Shown here in pieces: positions 8,981 through 17,600 of a stretch of DNA of 64,000 nucleotides. Numbering within the stretch: position 1 is the first letter of the stretch; the number at the start of each line of letters is the position of its first letter. A program made the translations under genes and the position numbers. The stretch spans positions 1,364,001-1,428,000 of the forward strand of contig OY760687.1 in assembly GCA_963663945.1 (NCBI GenBank). The letters run 5' to 3'. The notes beneath the pieces are model-generated. The model worked only from the letters and a program-made list of their open reading frames with translations, did not search any database and was not told the DNA's origin. This stretch comes from Bin87 sp963663945 (GTDB taxonomy: Bacteria > Chloroflexota > Dehalococcoidia > Lucifugimonadales > UBA3495).

Positions 8981-10537
8981 ATGCCAATCGACTACACCGC
9001 CAACCTGCATCTGCTGACGCCGGAGTTCGTCCTCACGGCGCTGGCGTTCCTGGTGTTCACGGTGGACCTGTTCCTGCCGGAGAGCAGGAAGGAATGGCTG
9101 GCCGGTCTGTCGGTGGTCAGCCTGGTGGTCGTGATGGTTATCGCCATTCTCATGCGTCCGTCCGGTTCGGTTGAGCTGTACGGTGGACTGATCGTCGTCG
9201 ACAGTTTCGGCCTGTTCTTTAAGATATTCTTCCTCGCCATCGGTGTCGGCATCATCGCGCTTTCGGTCGAGTACGGGCGCGACCGTTTTGAGTATCGCGG
9301 CGAGTTCTACGGTCTGCTGCTGTTCTCCATCTTGGGCATGAACCTGATGGCAATGTCCCGGGAGCTGCTCACCGCCTACATCGCCCTGGAACTGCTGTCC
9401 TTCAGCCTGTACGTCATGGTGGCGTACGGCCTGCGCGAGGCCCGCTCCAACGAGGCTGGCATCAAGTACATCATCATCGGCGCGCTGTCCTCGGCCATCA
9501 TGCTCTACGGGCTGAGCAACATCTACGCCGCGCTGGGGACCACCTTCTTTGCCGGCATCGCCGAGGAACTGGCGTCGCCGGGCACCGTGAGCCCGGTCCT
9601 GTGGGTGGGTGTCGCGCTGCTGGTGGTGGGACTGGGGTTCAAGCTCTCGGCGGTGCCGTTCCACATGTGGGCCCCCGACGCTTACGAGGGCGCGCCGCTG
9701 CCGGTGACGGCTTACCTGGCCATCGGCTCCAAAGCAGCCGCGTTCGCCCTGACCCTGCGCCTGTTCGCGGAGGCCATAGTTCCCGCGGTCGACCGCTGGG
9801 ACGAGTGGCAGTTGGTCATCGCCGTGCTGGCCGCCATCACCATGCTGGTGGGCAACCTGGTGGCCCTCGCCCAGCGGAACCTGAAACGACTCATGGCCTA
9901 CAGCAGCATCGGACACGTGGGCTACGCGCTGGCCGGCATCGCGGTGCTAGGCAGCGACTTCGCCCTGGCCGCCAAGTCGGTGGTGTTCTACCTGGTGGTG
10001 TATGCCGTGACCAACCTGGTGGTGTTCGCCGGCGTCACCGCCTACTACAACCGCACCGGGCAGGACAACATCGCGGACCTGGCCGGGCTGGCCGACCGTC
10101 AGCCCTTCGTGGCCGCCTCCATCGCCATCGGCTTGTTCTCCCTGGCGGGACTGCCCATCTTCGCCGGGTTCACCGCCAAGTTCTACCTCTTCGCGGCCGT
10201 GGCCGACGGTGGGTTCCTGTGGCTAGCCGGCGTCGCGATTTTCGCCAGCCTCATCTCCCTGTATTACTACCTGCAGGTGCTCCGCCAGATGTATATCGAG
10301 CGCCCGCCCAATCCCGACCACGCGGAAGAAGAGCACGAACCCGCCGCAGATCACGCAGACACCCACGGCCACGGCGACCACGAAGAACCGCCGGTTGCCC
10401 CGATGCCGCGCCCGTCGCTGCTGCTCACGGCCACCATGGGCGCAGGGCTGCTGGTGGTGGTCTGGTTGGGAATCTATCCTGCCCCGCTACTGGGCCTGAT
10501 CGATGCTGCCAGCGCGGCCATCGTTCCGTTGGGGTAG
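8981..10537 (+). CDS. nuoN: NADH-quinone oxidoreductase subunit N (NuoN)
   Basis: 518 residues. It is an antiporter-like subunit with ALELLSFSLYVMVAYG (key Glu) and FKLSAVPFHMWAPDAYEGAP (key Lys and HMW motif). A His/Glu/Asp-rich loop at about residues 446-475 (NPDHAEEEHEPAADHADTHG onward) precedes the last helix. Such a loop is not part of the core fold and could bind metal ions, although this is only a composition observation. It is the last gene of the nuo run; no terminator hairpin is evident in the 54 bp before the next gene. Confidence 0.96.
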   Translation: MPIDYTANLHLLTPEFVLTALAFLVFTVDLFLPESRKEWLAGLSVVSLVVVMVIAILMRPSGSVELYGGLIVVDSFGLFFKIFFLAIGVGIIALSVEYGRDRFEYRGEFYGLLLFSILGMNLMAMSRELLTAYIALELLSFSLYVMVAYGLREARSNEAGIKYIIIGALSSAIMLYGLSNIYAALGTTFFAGIAEELASPGTVSPVLWVGVALLVVGLGFKLSAVPFHMWAPDAYEGAPLPVTAYLAIGSKAAAFALTLRLFAEAIVPAVDRWDEWQLVIAVLAAITMLVGNLVALAQRNLKRLMAYSSIGHVGYALAGIAVLGSDFALAAKSVVFYLVVYAVTNLVVFAGVTAYYNRTGQDNIADLAGLADRQPFVAASIAIGLFSLAGLPIFAGFTAKFYLFAAVADGGFLWLAGVAIFASLISLYYYLQVLRQMYIERPPNPDHAEEEHEPAADHADTHGHGDHEEPPVAPMPRPSLLLTATMGAGLLVVVWLGIYPAPLLGLIDAASAAIVPLG

Positions 10538-10591
10538 AGTGGGGAAGCGGGTCCAGTGGTCCACCGGAACGAGACAATACGAAGGAAAACC

Positions 10592-11554
10592 ATGAAATTA
10601 TTGCTAGTGGCATTAGTCTTGGTTTCCGCTCTCGTTGGCGCAGGAGTGGCGTTGGCCCAATCCGGCAGTGCCGCGCCGGCAACGAGCAACCTATCCGTAG
10701 GCGACGGAGTCAATCCTGGTGAGGTGGTTGTCGCTTGGGACCACGTTCCCCAAGCAACCCACTACCGCATAGGCTACGTCAATATGCAGACCGACTACCC
10801 CCTCGCAATTTCCAGCGTGACTGGCGATTGGATCAATGCTTTCATCTATGTTGACGAAAACGCTCAGAATGTGGCGGTCTCCAACGGACGGGCGGAATAC
10901 ACCGTCAGGAGACTGGAGCAGGACGTCCGCCACGCCTTTACGGTCTTGACCAGCAGCAATTTCGTCGATACCGGCGGTGGTGGCAGCGTAATCAGCACGT
11001 TTGCCTGGCCGCCCATCGGCGCACGTTGGGAGTTTCACACCGTTGCCGATCGCGGAGGTGCGACGACGCCCGCTCCTGGATTTGATTTCGTCAGCATGTA
11101 TCCGAACTGCGACGCTGTACGAGCGCATTACCCCGGTGGGGTTCAGCGAGGCAGCCCGATTTATCGCTCCGCTCTCGACCGGGATGGGGACGGCGTCGCT
11201 TGCGAACCTACGAGCGTTGGCCCAACAGGTGATTACCTTCCAATTCGGGCTATCGGCACGTTCACCGGGACGGGAGACAACGCTGACAATGTGATTAGTC
11301 TCGTGGCCGGGGTGTATCGTGTAACCGCTTCAAGACAGTCGACTGACGGCAATTTCTTTGTCGAGGTTGTGGAGTTGAGTACCGGCGACGAACGTTTTGT
11401 CGGCATCTATGGTCGCGGTGAAACTGGGGGCTCACAAATACTGACCATCTATGATGATGAGTCTGATTTCCGGCTGCAACATGGCAGTTACATATTGCAG
11501 GTGGACACGGACAATGATTGGGAGATTCGGATAGATTTGCTCATGGCTCATTAA
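10592..11554 (+). CDS. Secreted protein with Fn3-like region and Excalibur calcium-binding motif
   Basis: 320 residues from ATG 10592, preceded by the ribosome-binding sequence AAGGAAAA. The signal peptide is KLLLVALVLVSALVGAGVALAQ. Next is a beta-rich region (PGEVVVAWDHVPQATHYRIGY) that looks like a fibronectin type III domain. The middle holds YPNCDAVRAHYPGGV followed by YRSALDRDGDGVACE, the Excalibur motif that binds calcium in secreted proteins. The C-terminal third looks like another beta domain with a DNDWEIRIDLL ending. It is exported and probably acts at the cell surface. Substrate and role are unknown. Confidence 0.75.
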   Translation: MKLLLVALVLVSALVGAGVALAQSGSAAPATSNLSVGDGVNPGEVVVAWDHVPQATHYRIGYVNMQTDYPLAISSVTGDWINAFIYVDENAQNVAVSNGRAEYTVRRLEQDVRHAFTVLTSSNFVDTGGGGSVISTFAWPPIGARWEFHTVADRGGATTPAPGFDFVSMYPNCDAVRAHYPGGVQRGSPIYRSALDRDGDGVACEPTSVGPTGDYLPIRAIGTFTGTGDNADNVISLVAGVYRVTASRQSTDGNFFVEVVELSTGDERFVGIYGRGETGGSQILTIYDDESDFRLQHGSYILQVDTDNDWEIRIDLLMAH

Positions 11555-11604
11555 CGTGCAGCAATTGCGGGCTTGCGAACTCGAATGCTTGCTAAGGAAC
11601 CATC

Positions 11605-12141
11605 ATGATCATCGCAGTAATCGGCAACTACGACCCGCCACCCCACGTGTACGCTCTCGCTGAGGGCGTCGGCAAGGAGTTAGCACGTCGCGGCATCACC
11701 CTGGTGTGCGGCGGTCTCACCGGGGTGATGGAAGCGGTGTGCAAGGGATCCAAGTCGGAAAACGGCACCACCATCGGCATTCTGCCCGGCGGGTCGCCCC
11801 ACACGGCCAACGAGTACGTGGACTTTCCCGTCGCGACCAACATGGGGTTTGCCCGGAACGTCGCGGTGGTCAGCACGGGACAGGCTGTAATAGCGGTCGG
11901 AGGCGCCTTCGGGACCTTGTCGGAGATTGCCTATGCTCTGAGCTACGGCATACCCGTGGTCTCGCTGCACAGCTGGCCGCTGACCCTGCGCGGCGACGGC
12001 CTCCCTGTGGGCGACAATTACATCATCGCCGATGATCCCGTCGACGCCGTGGACAAGGCGGTGGCGGCGGCCCTGGCCCGCACCGACGAGACTCAGACCG
12101 TCGCCTTCTCCGAACCCCTGCCGGAGGTGCCCAATGGCTGA
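11605..12141 (+). CDS. LOG-like Rossmann protein, TIGR00725 family
   Basis: 178 residues. It has the pattern of the TIGR00725/LOG group (SLOG superfamily): MIIAVIGNYDPPPHVYALAE, GGLTGVMEAVCKG, GTTIGILPGG and the VGGAFGTLSEIAYALSYGIPVV box, which corresponds to the PGGxGTxxE nucleotide-binding/catalytic signature. Related proteins are cytokinin-type nucleoside 5'-monophosphate phosphoribohydrolases or molybdenum-cofactor carriers. Which applies here cannot be told. It overlaps the enolase gene by 8 bp, so the two are translationally coupled. Confidence 0.8.
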   Translation: MIIAVIGNYDPPPHVYALAEGVGKELARRGITLVCGGLTGVMEAVCKGSKSENGTTIGILPGGSPHTANEYVDFPVATNMGFARNVAVVSTGQAVIAVGGAFGTLSEIAYALSYGIPVVSLHSWPLTLRGDGLPVGDNYIIADDPVDAVDKAVAAALARTDETQTVAFSEPLPEVPNG

Positions 12142-13438
12142 TGCCACCATCGCATCCGTGGTCGGGCGGGAGGCGCTGGACTCCCGGGGCAACCCGACGG
12201 TTGAGGCGGAAGTCACCCTGTCCGACGGCAGCGTGGGCTTGGCGCTGGTGCCGTCGGGAGCTAGCACCGGTAGCTACGAGGCCCTGGAACTCCGGGATGG
12301 TGACCGGACCCGCTTCGGCGGAAGCGGCACGTTGACCGCCGTTGCCAACGTGAACGACCGCATCGGCCCCGCGCTGAACGGAGCGTCGCCCTTCGACCAG
12401 GCGGCCATCGACCTCCGGTTGAACGAGCTGGACGGCACCGCCGACAAGAGCGGCCTGGGCGCCAACGCGGTGCTGGCAGTCTCCATGGCCACGGCCCGCG
12501 CCGCCGCCGTGTCCGCCCATGGGGGCTCCCTGTGGCGACACCTGGCTGATGGCAGTCCGGTGAGCCTGCCCGTGCCGCTGCTGAACATCCTCAACGGTGG
12601 CCGGCATGCGTCCAACTCGGCCGACGTGCAGGAGTTCATGGTCGCCCCCGCCGGTTTCGATCGATTTTCGGACGCGCTGCGGGCTGGCGTGGAGATCTAC
12701 CAAGCCCTGAAATCCATATTGAGGAGCGGCGGGCACAACCTGAACGTCGGCGACGAGGGCGGGTTCGCGCCGACCCTGCCGTCCAACCGCGACGCCATCG
12801 AGGTCGTGCTGCAGGCCATCGAGACCGCCGGATACCGGCTCGGCGATCAGGTGCACATCGCCCTGGACGTGGCGGCTTCAGAGCTTTGGGATGCGGATGC
12901 TTCGAATTACCATCTGGAACGTGAAGGGGTTTCGCTTACTGCCGGGGAACTGGTGGATCTGTACGCCGGGTGGTGCGCTGAGTATCCCATCATCAGCATC
13001 GAAGACGGGCTCTTCGAGGACGATTGGGATGGTTGGGCGACCCTGACCCGGCGGCTCGGAGATTCGGTGCAACTGGTCGGCGATGACCTGCTCGTCACCA
13101 ACATCGGCCGGCTCCAGCGGGGCATCTCTGACCGGGCCGGCAACGCCATCCTGCTCAAGCCCAACCAGATCGGCACGCTATCGGAGACCGCCGCTGCCTT
13201 GGGCATGGCTCGGGACGCCGGCTGGACCGCGGTCATGAGCCACCGATCCGGGGAGACCGAGGACACCACCATCGCCGACCTCGCCGTAGCCTGGAACGTC
13301 GGCCAGATAAAAACCGGCGCGCCGGCGCGATCCGAGCGGGTGGCCAAGTACAACCGCCTGCTGCGCATCGAGGCCGAGTTGGGAAGCTTGGCCCGGTACG
13401 CCGGCCCGGAGGTTTACCAGGGTCTCGGCTCCCGTTAG
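12134..13438 (+). CDS. eno: Enolase (phosphopyruvate hydratase)
   Basis: 434 residues from ATG 12134, the full family length. It converts 2-phosphoglycerate to phosphoenolpyruvate in glycolysis. Motifs: EALDSRGNPTVEAEV, GASTGSYEALELRDGD, the metal-site strands IALDVAASEL, ISIEDGL and GDDLLVTN, the catalytic LLKPNQIGTLSE lysine strand and the loop SHRSGETEDTTIADLAVA. The earlier in-frame starts lie inside the LOG-like gene and are not used by the family. GAPDH follows 181 bp downstream. Confidence 0.97.
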   Translation: MADATIASVVGREALDSRGNPTVEAEVTLSDGSVGLALVPSGASTGSYEALELRDGDRTRFGGSGTLTAVANVNDRIGPALNGASPFDQAAIDLRLNELDGTADKSGLGANAVLAVSMATARAAAVSAHGGSLWRHLADGSPVSLPVPLLNILNGGRHASNSADVQEFMVAPAGFDRFSDALRAGVEIYQALKSILRSGGHNLNVGDEGGFAPTLPSNRDAIEVVLQAIETAGYRLGDQVHIALDVAASELWDADASNYHLEREGVSLTAGELVDLYAGWCAEYPIISIEDGLFEDDWDGWATLTRRLGDSVQLVGDDLLVTNIGRLQRGISDRAGNAILLKPNQIGTLSETAAALGMARDAGWTAVMSHRSGETEDTTIADLAVAWNVGQIKTGAPARSERVAKYNRLLRIEAELGSLARYAGPEVYQGLGSR

Positions 13439-13490
13439 ATCGGCGTCTGTGGTGGCGTCCGGTCCCGGCCCGGATGTGCCTTTTCGGTGG

Positions 13491-13496
13491 TATAAT
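13491..13496 (+). promoter_or_regulatory. Putative -10 box of the gap promoter
   Basis: TATAAT, perfect consensus, lies 124 bp upstream of the GAPDH start in the eno-gap intergenic region. No convincing -35 hexamer is seen 16-18 bp upstream. Two short hairpins (CGTGATAATCACG and AGCACG...CGTGCT) lie in the leader between this box and the gene. No known riboswitch is recognised. Confidence 0.35.
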
Positions 13497-13619
13497 CGCG
13501 GACGCCGGCCGGGTCGAATCAATCGTGATAATCACGCCGCCGGCTGGATAGCACGTATATCGCGTGCTCTGCCTGTCATAACATTTGGCCACGTTTGAAC
13601 TGACGGGAGGCATTCCACG

Positions 13620-14627
13620 ATGGCGACGCGCATCGGTATCAATGGGTTCGGGCGGATCGGACGGCTGGTCGCTCGGGCGGCGCTTTCACCCACGTACCAC
13701 AACCGTTTGGACCTGGCCGCCGTGAACGGGTTGGGGGATCCCGATACCGCCGCACATCTTTTCAAGTACGATAGCACCTACGGCCCCTATGCCGGCACAG
13801 TGGGTACCGACAATGGGAACATAGTCATCGATGGCAAGTCGATCCGCATGTTCCAGGAATCGGATCCGGCCAACATTCCCTGGTCTGAAATGGGCGTCGA
13901 CATCGTCGTGGAATGTACCGGTGCGTTCACCGACGCGGCCAAAGCCGCGGCCCACATCGATAGCGGTGGCGCCAGCAAGGTCATCATCTCCGCTCCGGCC
14001 AGCGGCGCGGATGCCACCATCGTACTCGGCGTGAACGACGAGATTTACGACGATGGCCAGCATCGCATCATCTCCAACGCCTCCTGCACCACCAACTGTT
14101 TCGCACCCATGGTCAAGGTCCTGCACGACGCGTTCGGCGTGGAGCGCGGCCTGATGTCCACCATCCACGCCTATACCAACGACCAGAGCATCCTGGACCG
14201 CAACCACCGGGACCTGCGCCGGGCCCGGGCAGCCGCTCAGAACATCATTCCCACCAGTACCGGCGCGGCCCGCTCCGTGGGTGTGGTGCTCCCTGAGTTG
14301 AACGGCAAGCTCCACGGCATCGCGTATCGCATCCCCACGTCCATCGGCTCCGCCACCGACTTCGTGGCCGACCTCAAGCAGAACGTTACCAAGGACGAGG
14401 TCAACGCCGCCTTCAAGGCCGCAGCCGAGGGCCCGTTGCGGGGCATTCTCGAATACACCGAGGATCCGATCGTCAGCTCCGATATCCGCGGCAACACGCA
14501 CAGCTGTGTCTTCGATGGTCTGAGCACCATGGTGCTGGACGACAGTATGGTCAAGATCCTCGGCTGGTACGACAACGAGTGGGGATACTCCTGCCGCACC
14601 GCCGACCTGTGCTGCCTGATTTCGTAG
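13620..14627 (+). CDS. gap: Glyceraldehyde-3-phosphate dehydrogenase, type I
   Basis: 335 residues. The Rossmann start is MATRIGINGFGRIGRLVARA, and the active-site strand is SNASCTTNCFAP with the catalytic cysteine. Further motifs are STIHAYTNDQSILDRNHRDLRRARAAA, the phosphate-binding STGAARSVG, and the C-terminal YDNEWGYS. It catalyses NAD-dependent phosphorylating oxidation of glyceraldehyde 3-phosphate. A good ribosome-binding site (GGGAGG) precedes ATG 13620. The C-terminus ends in an unusual Cys pair (LCCLIS). Confidence 0.97.
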   Translation: MATRIGINGFGRIGRLVARAALSPTYHNRLDLAAVNGLGDPDTAAHLFKYDSTYGPYAGTVGTDNGNIVIDGKSIRMFQESDPANIPWSEMGVDIVVECTGAFTDAAKAAAHIDSGGASKVIISAPASGADATIVLGVNDEIYDDGQHRIISNASCTTNCFAPMVKVLHDAFGVERGLMSTIHAYTNDQSILDRNHRDLRRARAAAQNIIPTSTGAARSVGVVLPELNGKLHGIAYRIPTSIGSATDFVADLKQNVTKDEVNAAFKAAAEGPLRGILEYTEDPIVSSDIRGNTHSCVFDGLSTMVLDDSMVKILGWYDNEWGYSCRTADLCCLIS

Positions 14628-14643
14628 TGATTCCCGGCGGTTG

Positions 14644-17600
14644 ATGCGTTCACCTCCCATGGACGCCCGGAGGCTTCGCTGGTTAGCCCCCCTGCGCAGG
14701 CTGTGGGGGCCTAATTTTCTGCTGCCCGCGCTGCTGATCGCCGCGCTGGCCCTCCGCCTGTACGGCATCGACTGGGACGACGGCCACGGTTTCCACCCGG
14801 ACGAGCGGTCCTTCTACCTGCGCGCCGACGACATGTTCCGCGTGCTCACCGAGGCGCCGGGACACGAAACCTGGCTGGCGCAGTGGCCCGAAATGCGGTC
14901 GGGCTTGCCCGGCATCGGGACTGCGCTGTCAGCAGAGGAAAGCCCCCTCAACCCACACTGGTTCCCGCTGGGCAGCAGCCTGATCTACGCCCTGGTGCTG
15001 ATCCGTTCAGTGGCTGAGTTGTTCACCGACTGGGGCGCCATGGACATGCGGTTCGCCGGCCGAACCCTGGCTGCCCTGGCTGATACGGCGTCCGTCTTCC
15101 TGGTGTTCGCCATCGGGCGCCGGATGTACGGCACGTGGACGGGCCTGCTGGCAGCCGCCCTCACCGCCTTTGCCGTCATCCACATCCAGCACGCTCACTT
15201 CTACCGGCCGGAACCGTTCACGGTTCTCACGTCGCTGGCGGCGTTGTGGGCCATGCTCCGGTTTGCGGACACGGCTCGGATGCGTGATGCCGCCCTGCTG
15301 GGTCTGCTGGTGGGCCTGGCCATGGCGCCCAAGGTGTCGGTTGCGCCGATACTGGCGCCGCTGGCGCTGGTTTTCCTTTGGACCTGGAAGGACCGTGCTG
15401 GCGGGTGGTCCGATCTGACCGTGTGGTCGGCCGTGAGGTTCGCGCCCTCGGTGTTGGTGGCCGGCCTGCTGGCCTTGGCGGCGTTTTTCATCACCACTCC
15501 GTACGCGTTGCTCGACCTCAGCACCTTCGTCTCCGACATTCGGGCCCAGGCCGAAATGGCGCGCGAGGCCGGCCACTGGCCCTTCACGTGGCAGTACGCC
15601 GACACGCCGGCATTCTGGTATCAGATCCGTCAGAGCTCGGTTTGGGGACTGGGCCTGCCGCTGGGGATCGTCGCCTGGTTGGCCGCGCCCTTCACCGCAT
15701 GGATGGCCTGGCGCGGAGGTGTAACCCAGCGCTCCGACCTTCTGCTGCTGGCATGGGCCGTGCCGGCCTTCATATTCCTCGAGCTGTTCGAGGTCAAATT
15801 CCTGCGCTACGTGTTCCCGCTGATGCCCTTCTACGTGCTCATGGGAGCGCGCATGCTGATCGGTTTCGTGGAATGGGCGCGTCAGCAGCGTTCCCGCATT
15901 CCGGGAGGCCTATCCGCTCTGCCGCACGATGCGCCGTTCTCCGAGGAATGGCACGCGACCCCACCAACCATGGGCGACGATCTGATCTTCGACGAACCAA
16001 TCTTCGGCGATGACGCGCCGTTTTCGGAGGAGTGGCACGCTACGCCGCCCACCGGCGGCATCGTGGTGTCGGCGACTGGGAGGCCGGTGGAACCCGACGA
16101 CCTCGCAGATCACCGGCCCTCGGGTTGGCAGAGGTTTGCCGACATAGGTCGGCGGTACGCCTATCCGGTCAGCATTGCGGTGTTGATCATAGTTGTCGCG
16201 TCCACTGTCCTGTACGCCCTCGCCTTTTCCGGCATCTACGGTCGTCCTCACACTGCGGTGACGGCCGCGGAGTGGATCAACGCCAACGTGCCGCCCGGCG
16301 CCTCCATCATCAACGGAGGTTCCTATTGGGACGAACGCATACCCGACCTCGGCCGGTACGACGTATGGACGTTTGCCGCCTACCATCCCGACGATGACCG
16401 CAGCAAAATCCCCGACCTGGTCGACCGCCTGTCCTCCAGTGATTACCTGGTCTTCTATTCGAACCGCGCCTACGGGTCGGTTGCCCGCCTGCCCGACGAG
16501 TATCCGCAGAGTTCGGCGTTCTTGCGCCTGTTGTTCGCCGGAGACCTGGGCTACCGGCTGGAGCGGTCATTCTCCTCGTATCCCTCGCTGGCCGGCTTCG
16601 AGTTGCGGGACGATCCCTACGACCGTGCCGGTCTCCCAGCGCCGTCGGTAGCCGACCCGAGCCCGTTGGAAACGCGTGCCGGCTTCGGGTTGAATCTCGG
16701 CTATGCCGACGAAAACGTCATCGCATATGACCACCCTCTGGTGCTGGTCTTCCGCAACGCGGATCGCCTGACTTCCAGTGAAATCGGGTCTCGCATCGAA
16801 GACGCGACGGCCCGGCGGGAAGAACTCCCACCACTGATGCTGTCACCCGACGCTCGGGAGGCCCAGCACAACGGCGGCGCCTGGTCGGACGTGTTTCGTC
16901 GGGACGGTTGGGCCAACCGCGTGCCGTGGCTGAGCTGGTTCCTGGCGCTGGAGGTTATTTGCCTGGTCGCCTTTCCGCTGACCTGGTGGATCCTGCGTCC
17001 GCTGCACGACCGGGGGCTGCTGTTTTCCCGGGTGGTTGGATTGCTCCTGGTGGCATGGGTGGCGTGGCTGCTGGTCAACTTTGGCGTCGTCCAGTTTTCG
17101 CTGGGCGCAATAGTAGTCGCCATGCTGATTTTGGCGGTGCCATCGGCGGCGGTCCTGGCGATTCGTTGGCGGGAGATGGCCGCATGGCTGCGCGAACACT
17201 GGCGCATGGTCATCGCCGCCGAGGCTCTGTTCATCCTGGCATACCTGGTCTACGTGCTGATTCGGGCGGCCAATCCCGACCTGTGGCATCCGTGGCGGGG
17301 AGGCGAAAAGCCAATGGAGCTGGCCTATTTCACCGCAGTGGCACGCTCCTCGGTGCTTCCACCCTACGATCCGTGGTTCGCGGGTGGATACCTGAACTAC
17401 TACTACTGGGGCTACTTCATCCTTTCCATTCCCACCCGCCTGACCGGCATCCCGCCGGTGACGGCGTTCAATCTGGCCGTGCCGACCCTGTTCGCGCTGA
17501 CTGCCACCGGCGCCGGCGCCCTGGCGTACTACTTCGTCAAAGCGGCCGGCGGGGCTCGCGCGGAAACCCTGTCGCCCGATCCGTCGGCTCGCAGCTGGAC

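Noticed and set aside
7289..9916. 875-codon minus-strand ORF across nuoL-nuoN
   Set aside because: A Gln/His/Arg-rich antisense frame typical of high-GC membrane-protein genes; no motif.
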